NCBI GenBank assembly: GCA_045629285.1
Contig: JAZQQY010000014.1
Coordinates: 1 to 64,000 of the forward strand
Length of the DNA stretch: 64,000 bases
Source of the DNA: UBA1723 sp045629285
GTDB taxonomy: Bacteria > Bacteroidota > Bacteroidia > Bacteroidales > Paludibacteraceae
Direction: 5' to 3'
The stretch's first letter is position 1. Every line of letters starts with the position of its first letter. A model generated the notes under the pieces. That model saw nothing but the letters and a program-made list of their open reading frames with translations. It was not told the DNA's origin and did not search any database. Shown here piece by piece: positions 35,474 to 44,315 of the stretch. A program made the translations under genes and the position numbers.

Positions 35474-36373
35474 CTACCCCCTAACCTTCTCATACGCCTC
35501 GTTGATCTTAGCCATCATCGCATCACACTCATCTTTTCTATCTGCATTCTTCGGCAGATCAGGATGATGCTGCAGCGCAAGGTTGTGATACGCGCGTTTG
35601 ATCTCATCGTCAGTCGCACCATCGTTCAATCCAAGAATTGCGTAATATGGATTATTAGTTGCGACGGAATTGCTGTTCGTCGACGAAGTTTTTTCATCTT
35701 CATCAAACTCGGTACGTAATGGTCCGTAGCGTTTCTTAAAATAGGCAATGTAATTTTTGTTGAGCTTAAATTTTGTCATCATCTCCATCAATAGATTCCA
35801 CTCATCATTATGGATACCATCCTCAGCTACAGCCAACTTAAACAACTTTTGAACAAGGTCTTGACGAACAGGCAATTCTTTACTGTTCAATATTTCAATT
35901 TCTTCCTCAACATTCTCTTCGCTGTATATTTTATCATATACATAAATTTGTAAAACACTACTTTCTACTCCATACCACATTTTCAGCAATTCTATTTGAC
36001 TTGATTTAGCTAATGCATTCAGCAAACAAATTTGTTGGATTAAAGGCAATTGCCAAATATCATTTTTCAAAAAATCGTATTGACGTTTAGCCTTTGATTC
36101 ATCCATTCCCAATTTTTTAACATATGATTTTTTTATTTTCAGAAGTAAAAATAACAAAATCAAAACAAGCGGGCCTAACATCAATACCACAACAATCGAG
36201 CCGTCAGCACCACGGCCATTGCTATTCTCTATTATATTATTAAACACTACCAAAACATCTATAAACAATAATGCACCAAAAATAGAACACATCATTTTTA
36301 TATATTGTTTGTCAAATATAATTCCTTCATATGTTTCAATGAAACTTTTGTATGTATTGTCTATAATCTCCAT
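35474..36373 (-). CDS. Membrane DnaJ-domain protein with TerB-like region
   Basis: A 299-residue protein: two N-terminal membrane segments (about 24-45 and 59-80), a central TerB-like helical region (VRQDLVQKLFKLAVAEDGIHNDEWNLL), a Ser/Asn linker and a C-terminal J domain (YYAILGLNDGATDDEIKRAYHNLALQHHPD) with the HPD motif that stimulates DnaK. The order resembles DjlA but with a different N-terminus. Promoter TATCTTTG at 36405-36412 (minus strand) lies inside the terminator hairpin of the upstream gene. Confidence 0.82.
   Translation of the reverse strand: MEIIDNTYKSFIETYEGIIFDKQYIKMMCSIFGALLFIDVLVVFNNIIENSNGRGADGSIVVVLMLGPLVLILLFLLLKIKKSYVKKLGMDESKAKRQYDFLKNDIWQLPLIQQICLLNALAKSSQIELLKMWYGVESSVLQIYVYDKIYSEENVEEEIEILNSKELPVRQDLVQKLFKLAVAEDGIHNDEWNLLMEMMTKFKLNKNYIAYFKKRYGPLRTEFDEDEKTSSTNSNSVATNNPYYAILGLNDGATDDEIKRAYHNLALQHHPDLPKNADRKDECDAMMAKINEAYEKVRG
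35478..35533. repeat. 56-bp direct repeat, right copy
   Basis: Same orientation as the left copy; here it is the functional 3' end of the DnaJ/TerB gene. Confidence 0.9.
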
Positions 36374-36397
36374 AATTGCATCTCCATAAACTAAAAA

Positions 36398-36431
36398 GAC
36401 GGTGCAAAGATAAACAATGCACCGTCTTCAA
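36398..36431 (-). terminator. Terminator of the DoxX-family gene
   Basis: Arms AGACGGTGCA and TGCACCGTCT with loop AAGATAAACAA. The minus-strand -7 element of the next gene occupies one arm and the loop. Confidence 0.75.
36405..36412 (-). promoter_or_regulatory. -7 element of the DnaJ/TerB gene, inside the terminator
   Basis: Minus-strand TATCTTTG, 32 bp before the DnaJ start. Confidence 0.5.
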
Positions 36432-36451
36432 AACTTTATTTCAAAATCATT

Positions 36452-37750
36452 TTAATCTTTTACAAGGAACTTCTTCACTGCAAACCACACAGCGAACAAG
36501 CCAGCGAAGTAGATTGCGAAGAAGATGAACGCTGTAGCCCAATCGTTTGGTTTATGCATCTGCATCTCAGCCACCTTATCCATGTCGCCACCAGCATTGT
36601 CAAGCAACTGCTGGAAATCAGGAATATTCTTCACTGCCCACTTATTGATCACATTACCATTCTTAACCAAAACAAGTCCAGGATTAGAACGTACAATAGT
36701 CTTCAAGGTGATTTCATCTGTATTCAAGAACTTATACTGAGCACCTGTCTCATTGATGAAATCGTTTAGTTCATCTGTTCCGATACCAGTAGAAGTAAGC
36801 ATATATAGTTTCAAACCGTTAGCCTCACAGAACTCGTGGACCTCATTGATTTTGAGAGCCAACTCCATGTCGGCCTTAGTGATTTTTGAAGAAACAGCGA
36901 TGAAAGAATAGTTTTGATCAGCCATCACATCCTCAGTCAAATCTCCATCCTCAGGATCCTCCATAGTGAAATCGTGGATAGGCGGTTCGTAACCCTTCTC
37001 AACCAATTCGCTTCTTGAAGCATCAGCATCGATAACCCAAGTCGAGTCATTCTGGATTTTGTCATATTCATCACTTCCAAACTTAACCTCTTTACGAACG
37101 CCATCCTTCTCGTAAGTGAAATATGATTCATATACATCCGACGGAGCACCTTCAGGCACCTCCATGCTAGCAGGGATGTTAGTACCAATGCTGTAAGGAC
37201 GGAAATCGATGATAGGAAGATTATAATAGCAATAGTAGCTGACAGCAAGCAAGAACAAACCAGTATATGCAGAGACCGTCAAGAATTTAGCGATGCTCTT
37301 GTCTCGAGTGCTATGCTCATGCCACAAATACAATATGATACCCATTGCCGAGAAGACAATGTTCTTCCAGAAAGTCTGCCAGTTGGAAATTTTCAAAGCC
37401 TCACCGAAGCAACCACAGTCAGTCACAGGATTATAGATTGCGATATACAATGTAAGCGGAGTGTAGAACGCCATAAAGATCAAGACTCCGATCGCAGTCA
37501 GTCTAGGCCAAACGCCAAGAAGCAAGCAAGTACCGAGAGCAAACTCAACTATGTTCAATAGAATACTGCCAAGGAACCCCAAATCTTTCAACACATCCCA
37601 AGAGAATGCTGTCAAATAATCGTCGACTTTGTACCAACCGCCAAGAGGGTCGATAACCTTAACAAAACCACTAAAAATGAAAACAAGTCCAAGCAAAATC
37701 TGCAGGACAAACACAACTTTACTTTTCTGCTGATCCGAAATACTAATCAT
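36452..37750 (-). CDS. DoxX-family membrane protein (BT_3928-like)
   Basis: A 432-residue protein. The N-terminal half has four DoxX/MauE-like membrane segments (ILLGLVFIFSGFVKVIDPLGGWYK, then FALGTCLLLGVWPRLTAIGV, and a CGCF motif). A soluble region follows with a thioredoxin-like fold lacking CxxC (VSSKITKADMELALKINEVHEFC..NPGLVLVKNGNVI), then a last membrane segment near the C-terminus. It matches a family conserved in Bacteroidales whose function is unclear, possibly quinone or thiol redox. ATG 37750 is used; promoter TATATTTG on the minus strand at 37782-37789. Confidence 0.75.
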   Translation of the reverse strand: MISISDQQKSKVVFVLQILLGLVFIFSGFVKVIDPLGGWYKVDDYLTAFSWDVLKDLGFLGSILLNIVEFALGTCLLLGVWPRLTAIGVLIFMAFYTPLTLYIAIYNPVTDCGCFGEALKISNWQTFWKNIVFSAMGIILYLWHEHSTRDKSIAKFLTVSAYTGLFLLAVSYYCYYNLPIIDFRPYSIGTNIPASMEVPEGAPSDVYESYFTYEKDGVRKEVKFGSDEYDKIQNDSTWVIDADASRSELVEKGYEPPIHDFTMEDPEDGDLTEDVMADQNYSFIAVSSKITKADMELALKINEVHEFCEANGLKLYMLTSTGIGTDELNDFINETGAQYKFLNTDEITLKTIVRSNPGLVLVKNGNVINKWAVKNIPDFQQLLDNAGGDMDKVAEMQMHKPNDWATAFIFFAIYFAGLFAVWFAVKKFLVKD

Positions 37751-37781
37751 AGCAATCAAACATTAAATCATTTTATACACG

Positions 37782-37789
37782 CAAATATA
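37782..37789 (-). promoter_or_regulatory. -7 element of the DoxX-family gene
   Basis: Minus-strand TATATTTG, 32 bp before the start. Confidence 0.5.
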
Positions 37790-38138
37790 GTATAATTTTC
37801 ATACTAAAGCAAAATAGCAAGCAAAAGCTATCAGTTACTAGCTACCAGTTTAACCTTGGATTATCCAACTTACTGGATAAACATTTAGGCTACAAAAAGA
37901 GTTTTTCGATTTCATTATGTAAGTATTTATAAACAATTTCTTTCATTATGTCAAAGTGAAATTTACAAATTTCCAAGAAATCAAGTATAGAAAAGGCATA
38001 AAATATGCATAACGTTACAAAATGTCATCAAAAGCAAGGATTTCCGAATAAAAGTCACCAAAAATGGGCAAAACTTAGATTTTTTCTATTTTTTTTGATT
38101 TTTTCTTACAATTTTGTTTGTTTTTATCAGATTTTATA
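37790..38138. other. Gene-free AT-rich stretch upstream of gdhA
   Basis: No supported reading frame on either strand. The only structure noticed is a weak hairpin TTATCCA...TGGATAA at about 37860-37880. The rest is AT-rich with several T-runs leading into the gdhA promoter. Confidence 0.6.
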
Positions 38139-38146
38139 TACTTTTG
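38118..38146 (+). promoter_or_regulatory. gdhA promoter
   Basis: TTG 38118-38120, 18-bp spacer, TACTTTTG 38139-38146. Implies a leader of about 105 nt before the ATG at 38258. Confidence 0.6.
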
Positions 38147-38257
38147 CAATTGTAAAACGAAAACGGCTGAAGAAAATAATGCAAAAAAGCGTTCCAAAGT
38201 TGGTATTCTTTTACACATTTTAGAAAAGAAAATTAGTAAAATTTAAATTATCACAAA

Positions 38258-39616
38258 ATGAGCAACAAGATGGTTGAGGATTTCATGGCGAAAATCATCG
38301 CTAAGAATCCAGGAGAAGAGACTTTCCACCAGGCAGTTCGTGAGGTAGTAGAGAGCTTGCTACCATTCATCGAGGCAAATCCTAAGTACAAAGAGGCTAA
38401 GATTCTTGAGAGAATGTGCGAGCCTGAAAGAGTAATCATCTTCCGTGTTCCTTGGATCGACGATAAGGGCGAGTTCCAGATCAACCGTGGTTTCCGCGTT
38501 CAGATGAACTCAGCTATCGGACCATACAAAGGCGGTATCCGTCTTCACCCTTCAGTAAACCTTGGTCTATTGAAGTTCCTTGCTTTCGAGCAAGTTCTTA
38601 AGAACTCTTTGACTACTCTTCCAATGGGTGGTGGTAAAGGAGGTTCAGACTTCGACCCTAAGGGCAAGTCAGACAACGAGGTTATGCGTTTCTGCCAGAG
38701 CTTCATGACAGAGCTTTCAAAGCACATCGGTGCTGACACTGACGTTCCTGCTGGTGATATCGGTACAGGTGCTCGTGAGGTTGGTTACATGTTCGGTCAG
38801 TACAAGAGACTTCGCAACGAGTTTACAGGTGTTCTAACTGGTAAGGGTCTACAGTTCGGTGGATCATTGATCCGTCCTGAGGCTACTGGTTACGGTACAA
38901 CATATTTCGCACAGAACATGCTTGAGACTAAGGGTGATAGCTTGAAGGGTAAGACTGTTGCTATCTCTGGTTCAGGTAACGTAGCACAGTACGCTGTTGA
39001 GAAGTGTACTCAGCTAGGTGCAAAGGTTCTTACAGTTTCTGACTCAAACGGTACAATCTATGATCCAGATGGTATCGATGCTGCTAAGCTTGACTTCATC
39101 TTCGATTTGAAGAACGTTAAGCGTGGTCGTATCAAGGAGTACGCTGCTAAGTATCCATCAGCTAAGTACTACGAGAACCAGCGTCCTTGGCAGATCGCTG
39201 AGATCAAGTCTCTAGATATCGCTATGCCATGTGCAACTCAGAACGAGCTTGACGAGGCAGATGCAAAGGCACTTCTTGCTAAGGGTGTTAAGTGTGTTGC
39301 AGAGGGTGCAAACATGCCTTCTACAATCGGTGCAGTTGAGGCATTCATCGCTGCTAAGATCCTTTACGCTCCAGGTAAGGCTTCTAACGCTGGTGGTGTT
39401 GCAACTTCAGGCCTTGAGATGTGTCAGAACTCTGCTCGTCTTTCATGGACAGCTGAGGAGGTTGACAAGAAGTTGTACAACATCATGAAGAACATCCACG
39501 ACAACTGTGTTAAGTACGGTACAGAGGCTGACGGCACAGTTAACTACGTTAAGGGTGCTAACATCGCTGGATTCGTTAAGGTTGCTGACGCTATGTTGGC
39601 TCAGGGTCTTTGCTAA
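38258..39616 (+). CDS. gdhA: Glutamate dehydrogenase, hexameric type
   Basis: A 452-residue enzyme that interconverts 2-oxoglutarate plus ammonia and glutamate, linking carbon and nitrogen metabolism. Signature: PYKGGIRLHPSVN with the substrate-binding lysine region, PMGGGKGGSDFDPKG (catalytic Lys), GADTDVPAGDIGTGAREVGYM, and a Rossmann motif SGSGNVAQYA. The GdhA (small hexameric) length fits NADP-type enzymes, but cofactor is inferred. Codon use is strongly biased (AAG, GCT, GGT, CTT), as expected of a very highly expressed gene. Promoter at 38118-38146. Confidence 0.95.
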   Translation: MSNKMVEDFMAKIIAKNPGEETFHQAVREVVESLLPFIEANPKYKEAKILERMCEPERVIIFRVPWIDDKGEFQINRGFRVQMNSAIGPYKGGIRLHPSVNLGLLKFLAFEQVLKNSLTTLPMGGGKGGSDFDPKGKSDNEVMRFCQSFMTELSKHIGADTDVPAGDIGTGAREVGYMFGQYKRLRNEFTGVLTGKGLQFGGSLIRPEATGYGTTYFAQNMLETKGDSLKGKTVAISGSGNVAQYAVEKCTQLGAKVLTVSDSNGTIYDPDGIDAAKLDFIFDLKNVKRGRIKEYAAKYPSAKYYENQRPWQIAEIKSLDIAMPCATQNELDEADAKALLAKGVKCVAEGANMPSTIGAVEAFIAAKILYAPGKASNAGGVATSGLEMCQNSARLSWTAEEVDKKLYNIMKNIHDNCVKYGTEADGTVNYVKGANIAGFVKVADAMLAQGLC

Positions 39617-39640
39617 TCCCGTATTAAAATATGCATAATT

Positions 39641-39684
39641 GAAAGGATAGGCTAACATTATTTGAAAGTCTATCCTTTCTCTAT
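39641..39684 (+). terminator. gdhA terminator
   Basis: Stem GAAAGGATAG (39641-39650) with CTATCCTTTC (39670-39679) around a 19-nt loop. Confidence 0.7.
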
Positions 39685-39695
39685 TAATTTTTCCG

Positions 39696-39703
39696 TATCT
39701 TTG
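39696..39703 (+). promoter_or_regulatory. -7 element of ddh
   Basis: TATCTTTG, 62 bp before the ATG at 39766. Confidence 0.45.
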
Positions 39704-39765
39704 TCGACGGAAAATTCAGATTTGAATTTAATCACATAACACAATTCAAATATATCAATTCAAAC

Positions 39766-40662
39766 ATGAGTAAATTGAGAATCGCTGTAGTTGGCTACGG
39801 TAATATCGGAAAATATTCAATTGAGGCTCTTAGAGCAGCTGAGGACATGGAGATCGCAGGTGTTGTAAGAAGAAACGCTAACGACGTTCCTGCTGAAATC
39901 AAGGATTTGAAGGTAGTTTCTAACATCGACGAGCTTGGTAAGGTAGACGTCGCTATCCTTGCAACTCCAACTCGTGACGTTCCAGCAACAGCTTCAGCTT
40001 TATTGGCAAAGGGTATCTGCACTGTAGACAGCTACGATATCCACGGTGGCATTTGGGATCTACGTCAGCAGCTTGACGCAATCGCAAAGAAGAACGGCAC
40101 TGCCGCTATCATCTCTGCAGGTTGGGACCCGGGTACAGACTCTGTAATCCGTACACTTCTTATGGCTATGGCTCCTAAGGGAATCACATATACTAACTTC
40201 GGACCTGGTATGAGTATGGGACACTCTGTAGTGGCTCGCTCAAAGAAGGGAGTGAAGAACGCTCTATCAATGACTATTCCGTTGGGCACAAGCGTACACC
40301 GTCGTATGGTATACGTAGAGCTTGAGGATGGCGCTACACTTGAGGAGGTAACAAAGGAGATCAAGGCTGACGACTACTTCGCACACGACGAGCTTCACGT
40401 TATCCCTGTAGACAGCGTTGACGACGTACGCGACATGGGTCACGGTGTTCTTCTAGAGAGAAAGGGTGTGAGCGGCAAGACTCAGAACCAGTTGTTCACA
40501 TTCACAATGAAGATCAACAACCCAGCTTTGACAGCTCAGGTACTTGTATCTTGCTGTAGAGCCGTTAAGAAGCAGAACGCAGGTTGCTACACTCTTCCTG
40601 AGATCGCTCCTATGGATCTTCTTGCTGGCGACAGAGAGAAGCTTATCAAGAGCCTAGTTTAA
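39766..40662 (+). CDS. ddh: meso-Diaminopimelate D-dehydrogenase
   Basis: A 298-residue NADP-dependent enzyme of the direct lysine/DAP pathway, which makes meso-diaminopimelate for lysine and peptidoglycan from tetrahydrodipicolinate. N-terminal Rossmann motif VVGYGNIGKYSIEALRA; substrate-region signatures ATPTRDVPATASALLAKG, GWDPGTDS and GPGMSMGHSVVAR. Codon use is biased as in gdhA, consistent with high expression. It is followed by the intergenic repeat cluster at 40678-40886. Confidence 0.93.
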   Translation: MSKLRIAVVGYGNIGKYSIEALRAAEDMEIAGVVRRNANDVPAEIKDLKVVSNIDELGKVDVAILATPTRDVPATASALLAKGICTVDSYDIHGGIWDLRQQLDAIAKKNGTAAIISAGWDPGTDSVIRTLLMAMAPKGITYTNFGPGMSMGHSVVARSKKGVKNALSMTIPLGTSVHRRMVYVELEDGATLEEVTKEIKADDYFAHDELHVIPVDSVDDVRDMGHGVLLERKGVSGKTQNQLFTFTMKINNPALTAQVLVSCCRAVKKQNAGCYTLPEIAPMDLLAGDREKLIKSLV

Positions 40663-40677
40663 TTCTTCGGAAAATAT

Positions 40678-40704
40678 GAGACGCGCTAACGCGACGTCTG
40701 TACA
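40678..40704. repeat. Palindromic GAGACG...CGTCTC hairpin element
   Basis: GAGACGCG CTAA CGCGACGTC, followed by TGTAC; the right arm has a small insertion. Member of the hairpin family. Confidence 0.6.
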
Positions 40705-40707
40705 GAA

Positions 40708-40747
40708 AAAAAATGCGGTGATCACGAATGCGATCACCGCATTTTTT
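40708..40747. terminator. Bidirectional terminator after ddh
   Basis: Arms AAATGCGGTGATC and GATCACCGCATTT around ACGAATGC, with A- and T-runs outside. Confidence 0.85.
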
Positions 40748-40751
40748 GTTT

Positions 40752-40847
40752 TAGGTTTCACGTTTCAGGTTTCAAGAATAGACGGTGTAACCGTCACATG
40801 CTGTAGCCACGGGCCGACAAGATACGTAGTGTAGAGAAGCCCCGTGG
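40752..40847 (+). repeat. Dispersed structured intergenic repeat, copy B
   Basis: A TTTCACGTTTCAGG-type leader, hairpin GACGGTGTAACCGTC, then GTAGCCACGGG...CCCCGTGG enclosing an inner stem (ATAC/GTGT). Compare copy A at 27329-27428. Confidence 0.7.
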
Positions 40848-40860
40848 GGACGAGCAAAAA

Positions 40861-40884
40861 AGAGATGTTGGATGCAACGTCTCT
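40861..40884. repeat. Palindromic GAGACG...CGTCTC hairpin element
   Basis: Arms AGAGATGTTG and CAACGTCTCT around GATG, right flank AC. Confidence 0.6.
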
Positions 40885-40905
40885 ACAATTCATATAATTC
40901 TGTAT

Positions 40906-41730
40906 TTAGAAATTCAACGAGAAAGAAAGTCCGTTACCTTTGACATCAAAACCAAAAGAGATGTTATCATGCGGTTTTGGTTTTGTTTCGTCGCCCAATA
41001 TATTTTTATTATATCTTGAGACAATCTCCTTACAAATTCTCTTTCCGGAAACAAATTTTACAATACCGGAAATAATCATGGCACTTGAAACACACAATCC
41101 GGTAGCACCGACAACGACAAGGGGAACAATAGGCTCGGTTTCATAATAATAATAAGGATACGATGTTCCACTAACAAAGAATGAGTCATCCACCAAAACC
41201 TCACTACCGCTCACGCCATTACCCAACAGGATTGCAGACACCACAGTCGTGATTCCACCCCACACTACCAATTGACATCCACTATGCATTCTCTGTACAT
41301 TTGCATAAAACCAATCAAAGTCTTTTCCAAGCAAACCATACGACTGCTTGACTGACAATTGTCCTCTTTCCGGCATTATCTCCAATCCAGAAGGCGACTT
41401 TCTGTTGACCCTCAAAGAATCACCGTAAAAGACCGTTTGTATATCTACAGGAGTAGCGTAAACATGCGGCTGGGGTTCAGTCGCATCAATCTCACCGAAG
41501 TAATCGATGTCGCCATTCTCGTATATAATGGAAGAGATGTCGTCTCTAATATCAATATATAGCGGGCCATCCGGATTAGAGAATCTTTTATATTTTACAA
41601 CTTCGTTTGAAATCTCCTTTACAGAGACAGTCAAAGAATCTCCATTGCGGAAGACAATAGTATCTTGAGCTGAAGCGCTCAATGAAATAGTAGAAAGGGC
41701 TAAGCCTATCAGTGTTTTTAATAAATTCAT
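40906..41730 (-). CDS. Exported protein of unknown function
   Basis: A 274-residue protein with signal peptide ending SLSASAQ (cleavage after about residue 21). The first part reads DTIVFRNGDSLTVSVKEISNEVVKYKRFSNPDGPLYIDIRDDISSIIYENGD, a pattern common in Bacteroidetes proteins with repeated strand motifs. Two hydrophobic segments follow (about 150-168 and 205-225) and the C-terminus is a strand-like SFGFDVKGNGLSFSLNF. Possibly an outer-membrane or envelope protein; no family is named with confidence. Promoter element TAATTTTG on the minus strand at 41755-41762. Confidence 0.6.
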   Translation of the reverse strand: MNLLKTLIGLALSTISLSASAQDTIVFRNGDSLTVSVKEISNEVVKYKRFSNPDGPLYIDIRDDISSIIYENGDIDYFGEIDATEPQPHVYATPVDIQTVFYGDSLRVNRKSPSGLEIMPERGQLSVKQSYGLLGKDFDWFYANVQRMHSGCQLVVWGGITTVVSAILLGNGVSGSEVLVDDSFFVSGTSYPYYYYETEPIVPLVVVGATGLCVSSAMIISGIVKFVSGKRICKEIVSRYNKNILGDETKPKPHDNISFGFDVKGNGLSFSLNF

Positions 41731-41889
41731 TTCGATATCACATTAATTTTTGCACAAAATTAAGAAAATACATTCCTTGATGATTGTCGACGGGACAATT
41801 CTAATCTGAGTTTTGTTAAAAAAGCATAAATACGAGACATACGAAAATTACATTTTATTGCATCAAATGAGTTATAAAACATATAATTT

Positions 41890-41920
41890 TTGCATTATTA
41901 TGATAAAAAGGATATATTTG
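41890..41920 (+). promoter_or_regulatory. maeB promoter
   Basis: TTG 41890-41892, 20-bp spacer, TATATTTG 41913-41920; ATG at 41961. Confidence 0.6.
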
Positions 41921-41960
41921 CATCATAATTTAGAATACGAACATTTTTAGAAATTATACA

Positions 41961-44234
41961 ATGGACAACAAAAAATTGAGTGATGCACTTAAGTATCACG
42001 CAGAGGGACGTCCAGGTAAGATCCAGGTAATCCCTACAAAGCCTACTGCAACTCAGAGAGACCTTTCTTTGGCATACTCTCCAGGTGTTGCTGAACCATG
42101 TTTGGAAATCCAGAAGGATGAGAACCTTGCTTACAACTACACAGCAAAGGGTAACCTTGTAGCCGTAATCTCTAACGGTACTGCAGTTCTTGGTCTTGGT
42201 GACATAGGTGCTGTTGCTGGAAAGCCAGTTATGGAAGGTAAAGGTTTGTTGTTCAAGATTTTCGCAGACGTTGACGTATTCGACATCGAGGTAAACGAGA
42301 AGAACATCGACAAATTCTGTGAGACAGTAAAGGCAATCGCTCCTACATTCGGAGGTATCAACCTTGAGGACATCAAGGCTCCTGAGTGTTTCGAGATCGA
42401 GGATAGACTAAAGGCTGAGCTTGACATTCCTTTGATGCACGACGACCAGCACGGTACAGCCATCATCTCTTCTGCTGCCCTTTTGAACGCTCTTGAGGTT
42501 GCAGGCAAGAAGATCGAGGATGCAAAGATCGTTGTTAACGGTGCAGGAGCTGCCGCTAACTCATGTACTCGTCTATACGTTGCTCTAGGTGCACAGAAGA
42601 AGAACATCATCATGTGCGACTCTAAGGGTGTCATCAACTCTAAGAGAACTGACCTTAACCCACGTAAGGAAGAGTTCAAGACATCTCTTGACGTAAATAC
42701 TCTAGAGGAGGCTATCAAGGGTGCTGATGTATTCTTGGGATTGTCAAAGGGTAACATCTTGTCTCAGGACATGGTTCGCTCGATGGCTAGCAACCCAATC
42801 GTGTTCGCTCTTGCAAACCCTAACCCAGAGATCACATACGAGAACGCTATGGCTTCTCGTCCAGATATCATCTTCGGAACAGGTCGTTCAGATTATCCTA
42901 ACCAGATCAACAACGTACTTGGATTCCCTTACATCTTCCGTGGTGCTCTTGATACTCACGCAAAGGCAATCAACGAGGAGATGAAACTTGCTGCTGTTAA
43001 GGCACTTGCAGAGTTGGCAAAGAAGCCAGTTCCAGAGATCGTAAGCAAGGCATACGGTGGTAAGACAATGGCATTCGGTAAGGAGTATTTGATTCCTACA
43101 GCACTTGATCCACGTCTACTTGAGACAGTTGCTCCAGCAGTTGCAAAGGCAGCCATCGAGAGCGGTGTTGCGCGCTATGAGATCAAGGATTGGGATATGT
43201 ACCGCGACCAGTTGCGTCACCGCATGGGCTTGAACAACAAGCTAATCGACGGTCTACGTGTTCGCGCTAAGAAGGCACCTAAGAAGGTTGTATTCTCTGA
43301 GCCAAACAATGTAAGCGTACTTTCTGCTGCAGTTGCTGCTAAGGCTGACGGAATCTGTGTTCCAGTTCTAGTAGGTAACGAAACAAACATCACTCGTATT
43401 GCAGAGGAGAACAACATCAATATCTCAGGAATCGAGATCATCAACAACCGTGCAGAGACTCAGAACTCACGTCGTGAGCGTTATGCTAACTACTTGGCTG
43501 AGAAGAACGCACGCAAGGGTTACACTTACGCTGAGAGCCTTGAGTTGATGTTCAACCGCAGCTATTTCGCAACTATGATGGTTGAGATGGGAGATGCAGA
43601 TGCAATGGTATGTGGTGTTTACACTAAGTACACAGACGCTATCAAGCCAGCTCTTGAGATCGTAGGTACTCGTGACGGCATCAACCACATCGCAGCACTT
43701 AACATCGTAAACACAGCTAAGGGAACATACTTCTTGGCTGACACATTGGTTAACAACCACCCAAGCGCAGAGCAGCTTGAGGAGATCGTCAAGTTGACAA
43801 ACGATAGCGTTAAGATCTTCGACGTAGATCCAGTTATCGCAATGCTTTCTTACAGCAACTTCGGCGCTGACAACACTGGTTCTCCAGTTACAGTTCACAA
43901 GGCAGTAGAGAGCCTACACAAGAACCACCCAGAGATCTTGGTAGACGGTGAGATGCAGGTTAACTTCGCACTTGACAAGGAGCTTCGTTCTACTACATAC
44001 CCATTCTCAAAGCTAGAGGGTAAGGATGTCAACACATTGATCTTCCCTAACCTAAGCTCAGCGAACATCACTTACAAGACTCTTCTTTCTATGGGTCTTG
44101 CTGAGAACGTTGGTCCAGTTCAGATGGGATTGAAGAAGCCGATCTACGTTTGCGAGCCTGAGGCATCTGTACGTGACATCATGAACATCGTAACTATTGC
44201 AGTTATCGATGCTCAGATCAACGGAAAGAAGTAA
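41961..44234 (+). CDS. maeB: NADP-dependent malic enzyme with phosphotransacetylase-like domain
   Basis: A 757-residue protein. The first ~420 residues are a malic enzyme domain (SLAYSPGVAEPCLEI, HDDQHGTAIISSAALLNAL, VVNGAGAAANSC) that converts malate to pyruvate and CO2 with NADP. The remaining ~330 residues form a PTA-like domain (DADAMVCGVYTKYTDAIKPALEIVG, INHIAALN), typical of MaeB, where it acts as a regulatory module. Codon bias marks high expression. Promoter at 41890-41920 and a strong terminator at 44256. Confidence 0.93.
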   Translation: MDNKKLSDALKYHAEGRPGKIQVIPTKPTATQRDLSLAYSPGVAEPCLEIQKDENLAYNYTAKGNLVAVISNGTAVLGLGDIGAVAGKPVMEGKGLLFKIFADVDVFDIEVNEKNIDKFCETVKAIAPTFGGINLEDIKAPECFEIEDRLKAELDIPLMHDDQHGTAIISSAALLNALEVAGKKIEDAKIVVNGAGAAANSCTRLYVALGAQKKNIIMCDSKGVINSKRTDLNPRKEEFKTSLDVNTLEEAIKGADVFLGLSKGNILSQDMVRSMASNPIVFALANPNPEITYENAMASRPDIIFGTGRSDYPNQINNVLGFPYIFRGALDTHAKAINEEMKLAAVKALAELAKKPVPEIVSKAYGGKTMAFGKEYLIPTALDPRLLETVAPAVAKAAIESGVARYEIKDWDMYRDQLRHRMGLNNKLIDGLRVRAKKAPKKVVFSEPNNVSVLSAAVAAKADGICVPVLVGNETNITRIAEENNINISGIEIINNRAETQNSRRERYANYLAEKNARKGYTYAESLELMFNRSYFATMMVEMGDADAMVCGVYTKYTDAIKPALEIVGTRDGINHIAALNIVNTAKGTYFLADTLVNNHPSAEQLEEIVKLTNDSVKIFDVDPVIAMLSYSNFGADNTGSPVTVHKAVESLHKNHPEILVDGEMQVNFALDKELRSTTYPFSKLEGKDVNTLIFPNLSSANITYKTLLSMGLAENVGPVQMGLKKPIYVCEPEASVRDIMNIVTIAVIDAQINGKK

Positions 44235-44255
44235 TTCAAACGTTGTTAAATATTA

Positions 44256-44302
44256 GACAAAACGAAAAAGGCTGCTCAATGAGCAGCCTTTTTCGTTTTG
44301 TC
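44256..44302. terminator. Terminator with 22-bp perfect arms
   Basis: Two perfectly complementary 22-nt arms around a 3-nt loop (AAT); the core is AAGGCTGCTC/GAGCAGCCTT, extended by AACGAAA/TTTCGTT and GACA/TGTC. It stops maeB and probably also the convergent HD gene. Confidence 0.85.
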
Positions 44303-44315
44303 TTCCACAAGATTC

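Noticed and set aside
42137..42757. Long open reading frame on the minus strand inside maeB
   Set aside because: It lies wholly within a highly expressed gene with strong codon bias, which creates long antisense frames, and has no promoter or family resemblance.
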